Assembly: GCA_027858965.1 (NCBI GenBank)
Contig: JAQIBS010000193.1
Coordinates: forward strand, 21,843-85,842
Direction: 5' to 3'
Source of the DNA: Kiritimatiellia bacterium
Lineage (GTDB): Bacteria; Verrucomicrobiota; Kiritimatiellia; RFP12; UBA1067
Length of the DNA: 64,000 bases
The position numbers and the translations under genes are program-made. Below are positions 17,197-26,400 of the stretch, one piece after another (the stretch's first letter is position 1; each line of letters opens with the position of its first letter). A model generated the notes under the pieces. It made no database searches, was not told where the DNA came from, and saw only the letters and a list, made by a program, of their open reading frames with translations.

Positions 17197-19389
17197 ATGA
17201 CGAAAAACAGCATGAATCAGAACTCTTTAGTGCTCTTTTTTGCGTTCGTTATTACGGCTTTCTTTTCACTGGGGTTCTGGGTTTTGACATCCGGGTGCTC
17301 GCATTCAACTGATGATCCTGAGAATTATGTCGGTTCTGCATCCTGTCGGGAGTGTCATGAAGTATTTTATCAGAAGTGGGCTCCATCCCATCATGGTAAG
17401 GCAATGCAGCCCTTCACAAAGGACTTTGTTGAAAGTGCCTTAACACCATTGGAAGAGCCCTTTAAAATCGGCGAATTCTCATATACTGTGGATCTGGATA
17501 ATATGGTGATGTCTGAGCAGGATTCATCCGGCAAGGTTGAAAAGTTTAAGTTTGTTCATGCTCTTGGGGGAAAAAATCTTTATTATTTTTTGACATCACT
17601 TGGGCGCGGTAAACTTCAGGTGATGCCTCTGGCTTACAACACGGTTAATGGTAGCTGGTATGATACTACCACCAGTATGATGCGGCATTTTCTGGAGGAT
17701 CAGGAAGATGAGGCTCTTTCCTGGCGTGATTCAATGCTCACTTTTAATACCTCCTGTTTTGGTTGTCATGTGAGCCAGATCTCCAAGAATTATGATCTTG
17801 AAACAGATACATATAAAACTGAGTGGCGTGAAGCAGGTATCAGCTGCGAGTCCTGTCACGGTCCGGGGGATGCCCATAATAAAGCTTTTCGTAAGGCAGC
17901 TAAAACAGGCAAAGCCCCGAAAGAACTTTATCTTAACAATTGGGATGGCTACTCTGTGGAGCAGGCCAATCATGCCTGCTCAACTTGTCATGCTAAATTC
18001 TCACCTATCTCAATGTCCTTCACTCCGGGTGATAACTTTTATGATCACTATGACCTGATCTGTATGGAACACAGTGATTTCAGTCCGGAGGGGCGAGACT
18101 TGGGCGAGAATTATACCTTTACGCTGGCATCCATGAGTCCCTGTGTCAAGGCAGGAAAGCTGGATTGCGTTTTCTGCCATACATCCAGTGGCCGCTATCG
18201 CTTTGCAACCGAGAATCCGAATGGAGCCTGTGTTGAATGTCATGCAGAGCGGGTAAAGAATATTACGGCGCATTCTCACCATCCCTCCGATGGTAATACA
18301 GGTAAGTGTATTAGTTGTCATATGCCGATGACTTCATTTGCCAAGATGCGTCGCTGTGATCACTCTATGCGTCCTCCGACTCCTGAGGCCTCTCGGCTTT
18401 ATGGCTCAAAATCAGCCTGTATTATCTGTCATGCTGGTAAGAAAGAGGAGTGGGCTGCCGGGTTTGTGAATAAATGGCATCCTGATAGCACTTGGCAGAA
18501 ACGTGTTGTATATGAGGGTGGGCTTGTTGCTGCTGCCAGAAAATCCGATTGGACTCAGTTGCCTGAGATGCTGGAGTATCTACAGAATTCTGAATCTGAT
18601 GCAATTATAATAACCTCTTTGATTCGCCTTATTCAGATCAGTGCGGATGTGAACATCTGGGCCCCGGTTCTTCGTAAGTTGGCTGGTCATGAATCACCAC
18701 TGGTTCGATCTGCAGTGGCTGTTGCCCTGGGATTCAATATACAATCGGATGAGAGTGTTCAGGTGCTCTTGAAGTTCTTGAAAGATGAGAGGCGTCTCGT
18801 GCGTGTGCGGGCGGTTTCCTCTCTTTCTCGTTACCCTTGGCAGAATCTGGATGAAAAGACACAGGAACTGCTTATAAAATGCGAGAAAGAGGTGATGGAT
18901 ATGTTTGGCTCCATGCCCGATGCCTGGTCTAATTACTACAATAAAGGCAATTATATGCTTGATCGTGGTGATCCTGCTAATGCGATGAAGGCCTATAAAA
19001 CCGCGATGAAGCTACGTCCTGATGTGGTTGTTTCATTTGTTAACGCTGCTGTTCTGGCTTCGCGTCAGGGAAACCTGGAAGAGGGTATCGGGTATCTTAG
19101 GCAGGCACACAGTGCTGAGCCTGAGGATGGTGCAGTGAATATGAACCTTGGTTTGGCATTGGCAGAGAAGGGCGATCGTGAGGGATCCATGAAATGTTTG
19201 CGGGCTGCTTTGAAAGATCAGAGCTGTCGTCCGCAGGCAGCCTTTAATCTGGCGGTTATGATTGGAGAATCGAATCTGGATAAGGCGGTTAATCTGGCGC
19301 GTATAGCCGCTGAGGCTCAGCCGGCGAACAAGCAGTATACAGATGCCTATCTTTACTATCGGAACCGTAAAGCTGCATCAGGAAGATAG
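17197..19389 (+). CDS. Octaheme c-type cytochrome with HEAT/TPR tail, exported
   Basis: 730 residues. Start at 17197 has AAAAGG six bases upstream. An N-terminal hydrophobic segment ends in TSGC (Cys 34), which could be a lipoprotein site, though the lipobox is not ideal. Eight CxxCH heme-attachment motifs begin at residues 50, 187, 217, 261, 324, 345, 371 and 408. Spacing suggests a cytochrome c554/NrfB-like multiheme electron carrier, with no close family named. The region ~440-570 has HEAT-like alpha-hairpins (PLVRSAVAVALGF, RRLVRVRAVSSLSRYPW), and ~590-720 has TPR units (YYNKGNYMLDRGDPANAMKAYKTAMKLRPD and two or three more), so the electron-transfer head is joined to a protein-interaction tail. 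The next gene supplies a step of heme synthesis. Confidence 0.93.
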   Translation: MTKNSMNQNSLVLFFAFVITAFFSLGFWVLTSGCSHSTDDPENYVGSASCRECHEVFYQKWAPSHHGKAMQPFTKDFVESALTPLEEPFKIGEFSYTVDLDNMVMSEQDSSGKVEKFKFVHALGGKNLYYFLTSLGRGKLQVMPLAYNTVNGSWYDTTTSMMRHFLEDQEDEALSWRDSMLTFNTSCFGCHVSQISKNYDLETDTYKTEWREAGISCESCHGPGDAHNKAFRKAAKTGKAPKELYLNNWDGYSVEQANHACSTCHAKFSPISMSFTPGDNFYDHYDLICMEHSDFSPEGRDLGENYTFTLASMSPCVKAGKLDCVFCHTSSGRYRFATENPNGACVECHAERVKNITAHSHHPSDGNTGKCISCHMPMTSFAKMRRCDHSMRPPTPEASRLYGSKSACIICHAGKKEEWAAGFVNKWHPDSTWQKRVVYEGGLVAAARKSDWTQLPEMLEYLQNSESDAIIITSLIRLIQISADVNIWAPVLRKLAGHESPLVRSAVAVALGFNIQSDESVQVLLKFLKDERRLVRVRAVSSLSRYPWQNLDEKTQELLIKCEKEVMDMFGSMPDAWSNYYNKGNYMLDRGDPANAMKAYKTAMKLRPDVVVSFVNAAVLASRQGNLEEGIGYLRQAHSAEPEDGAVNMNLGLALAEKGDREGSMKCLRAALKDQSCRPQAAFNLAVMIGESNLDKAVNLARIAAEAQPANKQYTDAYLYYRNRKAASGR

Positions 19390-19484
19390 TTTTTTGCTTA
19401 ATCCGGGTAACGACGTGGCAAGTAGGATTTGAGTTTTTTGCAGGGTACGATTCAATTTAGTTTAACTGATGTGTTTAAAATTTT

Positions 19485-19492
19485 GCTATAAT
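19485..19492 (+). promoter_or_regulatory. Extended -10 promoter upstream of ahbAB
   Basis: TG-C-TATAAT in an AT-rich stretch, about 49 bases before the ATG. The -35 region (TTTAAC further upstream) is poor, as is common for extended -10 promoters. Suggests that ahbAB has its own transcript, in addition to any readthrough from the cytochrome gene. Confidence 0.5.
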
Positions 19493-19540
19493 TTTTATTC
19501 AATTTTTAACTATATATGGGTTTTGTAAGGATTTAATTTT

Positions 19541-20572
19541 ATGCTGGAAATGAGTGACAAAGAGTCGCAGCTGATAATGGCTGCGCAAAGGGGTATCCCG
19601 GTTGTCGAAAGACCGTTTGCCGTGCTTGGGGAAGCATGCGACATCTCCGAGGGTGAGGTAATCGATATTATTAATAAGTTGCGTGCCAGCGGAGAGGCAC
19701 GTCGTTTCGGGGCTGTCTTTGATTCGCGCAAACTGGGATATCGCAGTACGCTCTGTTCAATGCAGATCCCTGAAGATGAAATCTCAGATGTCTCCCGGAA
19801 TGTCACCGCGTTGCGTGGTGTTACGCATGCTTATCAGCGTGGTTGGAATGATGAGTTATCACGTGATAGTGTTGGGGGGCCGCGGGATAACAGCTGGCCT
19901 AACTTCTGGTTTACCCTGGCTACTCCGGCAAAGAGTTTTCAAAATGAGCTTGATACTTTACGTACAGCCTGTGCTCCCTATGATATTTATGATCTTCCGG
20001 CATTAATTCGTTTTAAGATCGATGTTGTCTTTGATCTGCGTACGCGCGAGAGAGATGAGCGGGTGGAGCCGCGTTCCCGTACTGATTTGAATAGTACTGA
20101 GGTCTATGAGCTGGATCAGATGCAGCAGTCGATTGTGAAATACCTTGAGGGCGATATTCCGGTTGTTTCGGAGTTTTATGGCGCTGTTGCTGATCATCTT
20201 AGTGTAGAGAAGTCGTTCCTGCTTGAAACTCTCTCTGTGTGGCAGAGCAACGGGGTGATGCGTCGGATTGGTTTGCTGTTGCGACACCGTAAGGTTGGTT
20301 ATAAAGCCAACGGTATGTGCTGCTGGAATGTTCCCGAAGATAAAATTGTTGAGGTAGGGCGCCTTGTGGCATCAGTTCCGGAGGTGACTCACTGTTACGA
20401 AAGACCGGCCTTTAATGCGTTTCCGTTTAATCTGTTTGCCATGATTCATACCACAGCGTGGGAGAATACCCAGGCGCTTTTTCAACGGATCTCTGATGAC
20501 AGCGGTCTGAGTAATGGACAGTTGCTGCTCAGTGTGCGTGAATTTAAGAAGACCAGCATGCAGTTTTTTTGA
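19541..20572 (+). CDS. Fused siroheme decarboxylase, AhbA-AhbB/NirDL type (Lrp/AsnC-like)
   Basis: 343 residues made of two homologous halves (about 1-170 and 185-343), each with an Lrp/AsnC-type winged helix followed by a ferredoxin-like domain. First half: EARRFGAVFDSRKLGYRST then VTHAYQR and NFWFTL. Second half: VMRRIGLLLRHRKVGYKANG then EVTHCYER and FNLFAMIHT. The R-R-x-G and V-T-H-x-Y-x-R motifs are those of siroheme decarboxylases, which convert siroheme to 12,18-didecarboxysiroheme in alternative heme (Ahb) or heme d1 (Nir) synthesis. AhbA and AhbB are commonly separate; here both are one chain, as in NirDL fusions. No other ahb/nir gene is in the window. The neighbouring octaheme cytochrome makes heme supply the likelier role. 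AGG at 19528-19530 lies ten bases before the ATG. Confidence 0.85.
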   Translation: MLEMSDKESQLIMAAQRGIPVVERPFAVLGEACDISEGEVIDIINKLRASGEARRFGAVFDSRKLGYRSTLCSMQIPEDEISDVSRNVTALRGVTHAYQRGWNDELSRDSVGGPRDNSWPNFWFTLATPAKSFQNELDTLRTACAPYDIYDLPALIRFKIDVVFDLRTRERDERVEPRSRTDLNSTEVYELDQMQQSIVKYLEGDIPVVSEFYGAVADHLSVEKSFLLETLSVWQSNGVMRRIGLLLRHRKVGYKANGMCCWNVPEDKIVEVGRLVASVPEVTHCYERPAFNAFPFNLFAMIHTTAWENTQALFQRISDDSGLSNGQLLLSVREFKKTSMQFF

Positions 20573-20577
20573 GGTGT

Positions 20578-20605
20578 GAAGTTAGAAGAGTGAAGTTAGA
20601 AGTTT
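20578..20605 (+). repeat. Heptamer tandem repeat (gaagtta)
   Basis: Four 7-base units gaagtta, gaagagt, gaagtta, gaagttt, starting six bases after the ahbAB stop codon and running into the palindromes at 20609. Confidence 0.85.
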
Positions 20606-20608
20606 CAT

Positions 20609-20666
20609 GTAGGGGCGACATGCATGTCGCCCGGTGTTTTGCGTAGGGGCAACATGCATGTTGCCC
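20609..20666 (+). repeat. Paired palindromic elements, gtagggg-type, with compensatory changes
   Basis: Two 24-base copies at 20609-20632 and 20643-20666. The first contains the perfect palindrome GGGCGACATG/CATGTCGCCC, the second GGGCAACATG/CATGTTGCCC. The G-C to A-T change is made on both arms, so pairing is kept. A third copy with one mismatch lies at 53221-53244. The second copy ends 24 bases before the phosphofructokinase start. Confidence 0.9.
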
Positions 20667-20690
20667 TGTATTTGTAACAGGAGAAGAAAA

Positions 20691-21971
20691 GTGAAGAATG
20701 TATTAGTTGCCCAGTCGGGAGGACCATCCGCAGTTATCAATAATTCAATTCGTGGTGTCATTGATGCCTGTCGTGATTACCCGGATATGTTTGGCAATGT
20801 CTATGGTGCCTGGCATGGAATTGAAGGTGTTTTAAAAGAGGAGCTGCTGGATATCACAGCTCAGGATGATAAAGAGATTAGGCTGCTTGCCTCGACTCCG
20901 GCCGCCGGGGCCATTGGAACCTGCCGTTACAAAATCAAAGCCAATCAGGATCAGGATTTTGATCGGGTGGTTGATGTGCTGAAAGCCCACGAGATCGGTT
21001 ATTTCTTTTATGCCGGCGGTAATGATTCCATGGATACCGCTAATAAGGTTGCGCAGATCGCCGCTGCAAAAGGGCTGGAATTGATTGCGATCGGAGTTCC
21101 GAAAACAATTGATAATGATGTGGGTGACTCTGAATTCAAGCTGGTTGATCATACCCCTGGTTATGGTTCTACCGCCCGCTACTGGGCTGCCAATCTTTTG
21201 GGCGCCAATGAGGAAAATGCCGGTTCCTCTCCCGCTGATCCGGTTCTGGTGCTGCAGGCTATGGGGCGTAAGATCGGGTTTATACCCGCTGCCGCCCGTC
21301 TGGCTGATCCTGATCGTAGACTCCCTCTGCAGATATATTTAACCGAGTCCGGTGTCTCCATGACTGAGATGGCAGACCTGGTGAACGACGAGCTGGTTCG
21401 CAGCGGTCGTTGTATTATTGTTGTGAGTGAGGGTTTTAATGTCGGTGATATCGGCGAGCAGAAAGACTCTTTTGGCCACACGAATTTCGGTGCCAGTGAG
21501 CGTACGGCTCAGTCAGCGATTGTTACTTATCTTAATTCAGTTGGGTTGAAGGCCACAGGCAAGGCCCGCGGTCAGACGGTGGGAACTGATCAGCGCCACT
21601 CCGCTCCGTTGGCCTCGGTTGTTGATTTGCAGGAGGCCTATGAGTCTGGACGCTACGCTGTCGAGATTGCACGAAAAGACGGTAATGGCTTTATGTCAAC
21701 CATCCTGCGTGAACCGGGGGATATTTATAAAGTCCGTTATGACAAAGTGCCTTTAGATATCGTTGCCAACAGCGAGCGCTTCTTCCCGAAGGAGTGGATT
21801 GCACCGAATCGTATTGATGTAACCGATGAGTTTATTAAATATGCTAAGCCCTTGATCGGTGAGCAGTGGGCTAATGTTCCGCTGGAGAATGGACTGCCGC
21901 GTTTCACTCGCTTTGCCCCTATCTTTGCCACGAAAAAATGTGCTGCGTATGTGCCTCAGGCATATCGGTGA
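20691..21971 (+). CDS. 6-phosphofructokinase, probably pyrophosphate-dependent
   Basis: 426 residues. The GTG at 20691 is preferred: AGGAGAAG precedes it and it gives the family start KNVLVAQSGGPSAVINNS; an upstream ATG reads through repeat DNA. Phosphorylates fructose 6-phosphate. The residues that distinguish donors are seen in GGNDSMDTANK (where ATP enzymes have GGDGS) and GVPKTIDNDV (where ATP enzymes usually have P-G/A-T-I-D-N-D). Both point to the PPi-type clade, as in anaerobes that run reversible glycolysis with pyrophosphate. QAMGRKIGFIPAAA continues the substrate site. Donor specificity is inferred from motifs only. A long inverted repeat follows the stop. Confidence 0.9.
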   Translation: MKNVLVAQSGGPSAVINNSIRGVIDACRDYPDMFGNVYGAWHGIEGVLKEELLDITAQDDKEIRLLASTPAAGAIGTCRYKIKANQDQDFDRVVDVLKAHEIGYFFYAGGNDSMDTANKVAQIAAAKGLELIAIGVPKTIDNDVGDSEFKLVDHTPGYGSTARYWAANLLGANEENAGSSPADPVLVLQAMGRKIGFIPAAARLADPDRRLPLQIYLTESGVSMTEMADLVNDELVRSGRCIIVVSEGFNVGDIGEQKDSFGHTNFGASERTAQSAIVTYLNSVGLKATGKARGQTVGTDQRHSAPLASVVDLQEAYESGRYAVEIARKDGNGFMSTILREPGDIYKVRYDKVPLDIVANSERFFPKEWIAPNRIDVTDEFIKYAKPLIGEQWANVPLENGLPRFTRFAPIFATKKCAAYVPQAYR

Positions 21972-22085
21972 GATGGTTGAAATAGTTGAAATAGTTAAAA
22001 AGTTGAAGTGGTTTTGTTTTATTATCCTCTTCAATCTTTTTAACCCTTCAACCCCCTTTTAACCTTTCAACCATTTTAACCCCTT
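21972..22085 (+). repeat. Long imperfect inverted repeat (gttgaa/ttcaac rich)
   Basis: The left arm (21972-22008) is built of ggttgaaata, gttgaaata, gttaaaaa, gttgaag units. The right arm (22029-22085) is built of cttcaat, ctttttaac, ccttcaac, tttaacc units. GTTAAAAAG pairs with CTTTTTAAC and TTGAAG with CTTCAA around a T-rich loop (22009-22028). Fills the whole spacer between phosphofructokinase and pdxB; may act as a terminator or stabilise the 3' end. Confidence 0.8.
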
Positions 22086-22098
22086 TAACCTGTTTACT

Positions 22099-23244
22099 AT
22101 GAAAATTGTATGTGATAAAAATATGCCTTACGCTGAGGAGGCGTTCTCGACCATTGGCGATGTTGTTCTGATTCCCGGACGGGCTATCAGTGCCGCTGAT
22201 GTGAAAGATGCGGATGTGTTGGTTACCCGCTCCACAACCAAGATCAATGCGAGTCTTCTGACCGGGAGTTCACTGAAGTTTTATGGCTCCGGAGTGATTG
22301 GTGTTGATCATATTGATTTTGATCTATTGGCAAGCATGGGTATTCAGTGGGCCACAGCTCCCGGGTGTAATGCTGTCAGTGTCGGTAACTATGTGACTGC
22401 GGCTCTGCTCTGGCTGGGCGGGAAGTTTGATTTTGAGCTTGCCAGCAAAACCATTGGCGTGATCGGGGTGGGGAATGTCGGTAAGCAGGTTTGTCGCTTC
22501 TGTTCTGCCATGGGGATGCGGGTGTTGGCCAATGATCCGCCGCGTCAGCGCAATATCGCTGATTTTGAGGCTAGAAATTTTGTATCACGGGATCAGATTC
22601 TGGCTGAGGCCGATTTCATTACCTGTCATGTGCCGCTCAACAAAAAGGGAACCGATAAAACGGTTCACCTGTTGGGTGCTGATGAGCTGTCACGGGCTAA
22701 AGAGGGTGTTGTTCTGATCAATGCCGCCCGCGGGCCGGTTGTTGACAATCAGGCGTTGCTGGATCTTCTGGGCGGGCGTATTTCCCATGCCGTTATCGAT
22801 TGCTGGGAGGGGGAACCCGTTTACCGTGCTGATTTGATGGAGCAGATTGATCTGGGCACGCCCCATATTGCCGGTCATGCCTATGAGGGCAAGGTGAACG
22901 GGACTGCCATGGTCTACCGGGCTGCTTGTGATTTTCTGGGAATTGAACCCTCCTATAACTTTGATCTGCCTGAACCGCCTGTGCCCCATATCAGGGTTGA
23001 TGCAACCGCTAAGGCTTATGAGGATGTTTTGCGCGAACTTGTCTTAAAGGTTTATAATATTAAGGCCGATTCAGATCGTTTGCGTTTATCCTGCGTTGTC
23101 TCAGATTCGGAGCGCTCATCAGCCTTTGATGCTCAGCGCAGCGCCTACCCTATGCGGCGTCAGTTTGAAGCAACTCGCATTGAGATTAAGGGCGCAGATG
23201 AACAGTTGCTGACTAAAATCAGGGCTCTAGATTTTTCTATTTAA
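22099..23244 (+). CDS. pdxB: Erythronate-4-phosphate dehydrogenase
   Basis: 381 residues. D-isomer-specific 2-hydroxyacid dehydrogenase family; oxidises 4-phosphoerythronate in DXP-dependent pyridoxal phosphate synthesis. N-terminus MKIVCDKNMPYAEEAF and VLVTRSTTKINASLL match PdxB. The nucleotide fold has GVIGVGNVGKQVCRF; the catalytic region includes NAARGPVVDNQALL and TPHIAGHAYEGKVNG. A C-terminal dimerisation domain of ~90 residues is present, as in PdxB and not in generic family members. There is no clear ribosome-binding site; a pyrimidine-rich repeat runs to within 14 bases of the ATG. Confidence 0.93.
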   Translation: MKIVCDKNMPYAEEAFSTIGDVVLIPGRAISAADVKDADVLVTRSTTKINASLLTGSSLKFYGSGVIGVDHIDFDLLASMGIQWATAPGCNAVSVGNYVTAALLWLGGKFDFELASKTIGVIGVGNVGKQVCRFCSAMGMRVLANDPPRQRNIADFEARNFVSRDQILAEADFITCHVPLNKKGTDKTVHLLGADELSRAKEGVVLINAARGPVVDNQALLDLLGGRISHAVIDCWEGEPVYRADLMEQIDLGTPHIAGHAYEGKVNGTAMVYRAACDFLGIEPSYNFDLPEPPVPHIRVDATAKAYEDVLRELVLKVYNIKADSDRLRLSCVVSDSERSSAFDAQRSAYPMRRQFEATRIEIKGADEQLLTKIRALDFSI

Positions 23245-23356
23245 TCGACCTGTAAAAAAATAAAATTCTTCAAATTATGTGCGTTAAACTGTACATATGT
23301 CAAAAAATTCACAAAATTAATTTTTGTCTTGTATTACAATCAAAAGTTATCTATGC

Positions 23357-23385
23357 TTAACTATATTCAAAATAGAATAGATAAT
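23357..23385 (+). promoter_or_regulatory. Candidate promoter of the giant-protein operon
   Basis: TTAACT (23357-23362), 17-base spacer, GATAAT (23380-23385), in an AT-rich stretch. The predicted leader is about 95 bases and contains a repeated tgtgggcacc pair (23415-23434). A good AGGAGGG ribosome-binding site (23477-23483) precedes the ATG. Confidence 0.4.
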
Positions 23386-23486
23386 ACCTTTGGAGTATAC
23401 CGCTGTGCATGTGTGGGCACCTGTGGGCACCCCAGTGCAGCAGGACGCTAGACAAATTACATTTTTAAGTTTACAGGAGGGTTGAA

Positions 23487-26400
23487 ATGAATCAATTGTT
23501 ACGCCTCATGTTAATCGGAGCCATGGTCTTTTTTGCGTCCGCGCAAAATCTGACCGCCAAAACAAATTATGTTGATGCCGTGAGTGGCCTTGATATTAAT
23601 GATGGCTTAACACCTGCAACCTCTAAAAAAACCCTGCAGGCTGCGGTGGATGTCGCCGAGAGTGGCGATGTTGTGCTCGCTGCGCCCGGTGTTTACGATC
23701 AAGGTGGTCGTCCTGAAGGGGCAGCCAGTGAGGGCTACGACAGTCTCACCAATCGTGTCTGTATAGACAAAGCACTGACTCTCCGTGCCAGTAACGGTCC
23801 TGCTGAGACTCTGATTGTTGGGCAGCGCGGCACAGCTGACAATGGTTTGGCCTCCAATGCTGTCCGCTGTGTACTGGCTACCTACTCAGGGACCATGATC
23901 GAAGGTTTTACGATTACCAACGGTCATACCATGGCCCATGATGATTGGAGTGATGACAGCCTGGGCGGCGGAGTCCGTTGCGGTTATAGTGGTGTGACCC
24001 TGTCGAACTGCGTGCTGAGCGGCAACGCCGCTTATTTTGGTGGCGGCGTTTACTACGGCAAGGCGCTTTCCTGTCGGTTTATCGGCAATACGGCTGAAGA
24101 ATGGGGCGGCGGCGCCGAATACGGCACGTTCGAGAACTGCCTGTTTGTAGGAAACTCCGCTGGCACTTATGGAGGTGCGGTTTCCGATGGGGATTTGTTG
24201 GTCCACTGCACGGTGGTTGGTAACAGTGCGGGCACGGGCGGCGGAGGTACAGCCTGGACAGCCTTCAACAACTCCATCGTCTATTACAACACTGCTCCGC
24301 AGAATCCTAACTACAGTTGGGGCTGGAGCTTTGACGGATCCTGTACCGTTCCGATGCCGGATAACAGTTATATGGTGCTGGCGGATGCACCGCAGTTTGC
24401 TAATACCAATGATTGGTCTGACCTTCACCTTACGCTCTACTCGTTGTGCATTGATGGTGGATCAGCAGACTATACAATATCCGAATCCACTGATCTGGAC
24501 GGCCAGCCCCGCATTGCAGGGGAGGCTCCCGATATAGGTGCTTTTGAGTGGCAGGGAGCTGTGCTCCCCGTCATTTCATTTGCGGAGCAGAGCGCAGATG
24601 TGAGCGAGGACAACGGCCCGGTGAACATCGGCCTGACTCTCTCCCCCACGCAGAAAACTGACGTAACCCTGCAACTTTCCTATAGCGGAAGTGCTACGGA
24701 TAGTGACGATTATACGGGTGCGCATGCTAACATAACCTTTGCGGCTTATCAAAGTGAGACCAATTTCTTTCTGGACATTGTTGATGACGCGCTGCCTGAA
24801 TATCAGGAGTCCATTATTGTTGACCTTCAGACCAACAGTAGTTTCCGTTTTAACCACACTGTGCATTCAATCAATATCTTTGATAATGATGGTATGCCGG
24901 AGATAAGTAATTTTCTGATCGATAATGGCACGGGTGGCTGCAGCAACCGCATAGTGACTCTGTCCTTCGAGACTTTGAATGAACCCACCGAATATGCAGT
25001 TAGTGAGGACTCAGCTTTTACCAATGTTACCTGGATGACGATAGGAGAACAGTCTATTAGCTATACTCTCTCCGAAGGTTATGGTGCTAAAACCCTCTGG
25101 GTACGTGTGCGTAAACCTGATGGTGCGGGATACCTGATCTCTTTGCCGACTTCGGCATCGATCGTTTATGGCCCGGCTCTCGATATTGCTATTGATTGGC
25201 CTGGGGTCAGATTTGCTACAGATGGTGGTAACGGAGAGCAGTGGTTCTCTGTGAGCAACAACGTCGCGCAGGGTGGATTTCTGGCACGGAGTGGTAAAAT
25301 GTTGCCTTCCTATGGCTGGATTGACTCCTGGTTGAGTCTGACAGTTACTGTTGAGCGTGCCAGTCAGATTGTTTTTACCGTTGAAAGGTTTAGTAACAGC
25401 GGATACGTTGATTTTTCTAGGGATGGAGAGACCCTCGGTATGGAAAACAGCTGGGAGCCCGGTTCGCATAATTATGCATTTGAACTTGAACCGGGCGAGC
25501 GTGTTTTGCAGTGGATTTTTCATGGATGGGATGAAGGTGGTGAGTCTGGTACACAAATAGTTGCTGACAACTACTACACGCTTGATGCCGTTTCTCTGCA
25601 GCCCCTGCCGCCGCGCGTCTGGTTTAAAACCGATGACATCTTTGTTCCTGAAACAAGTGCTGCTTCTGTGGCTGAGGTTCTGCTGGAGTGGCCGCTGGAT
25701 CAACCGCTGACTGTAAACTATGCAATGTCCGGCTCTGCTGATAATACGCTGGACTACACCGTCTCAGGCACCGCAGGTCAGTTTGTTATACAGGCAGGTG
25801 AGACCAACGGCTCATTCACGGTAACAGGCATTGATGATAGTGAGCCTGAGCATGGCGAGGTGGCTGTGTTTACCTTAGCCGACGGCAGCGCATATCGTGT
25901 CGGTCAGCCGGAGAGTTATGAAGTGAATATTCTGGCCAATGATGGGCTGATCGATTTTTTTGAGCTGTTAGTTGAGGGCGGTGTTCCTGAAACCACTAAT
26001 CAGGTGGTTGAGATTGGTGTTGAGGCTTCCACTATACCGAGTCATATCCTGATCTCTGAAAACGACGATTTCAGTGAGAGTGAGTGGCAGGAATTTGTGC
26101 CGGGTATGACTTTTACTCTCTCTGCTGGCTATGAATTGAAGACGATCTATGTCAAGGTTGCGCTACCAAAGGCGGGCGGCGGGTATGAGGAGTCTGATGT
26201 TATCTCAGCTTCAATCAAATTGGTGGTCTGCACCTTGCCGGTGGCGCTTGATACAGATATCGCTGTCACAACATTGGTTAATCATTCCTGGCTGGGCCAG
26301 ACCAATGTCACGCATGACGGGGTTGATGCCGCTCGCAGTGCTGAGTTGCCGTCGGTGCAGCAATATGCGTATTCTTACATGTCTGCAATGGTTGAAGGTC

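Noticed and set aside
23403..23440. Sigma-54 promoter (TGGCAC-N5-TTGC) before the giant gene
   Set aside because: The repeated tgtgggcacc has GG dinucleotides but no GC element at the right distance; the sigma-70-like pair at 23357-23385 fits better.
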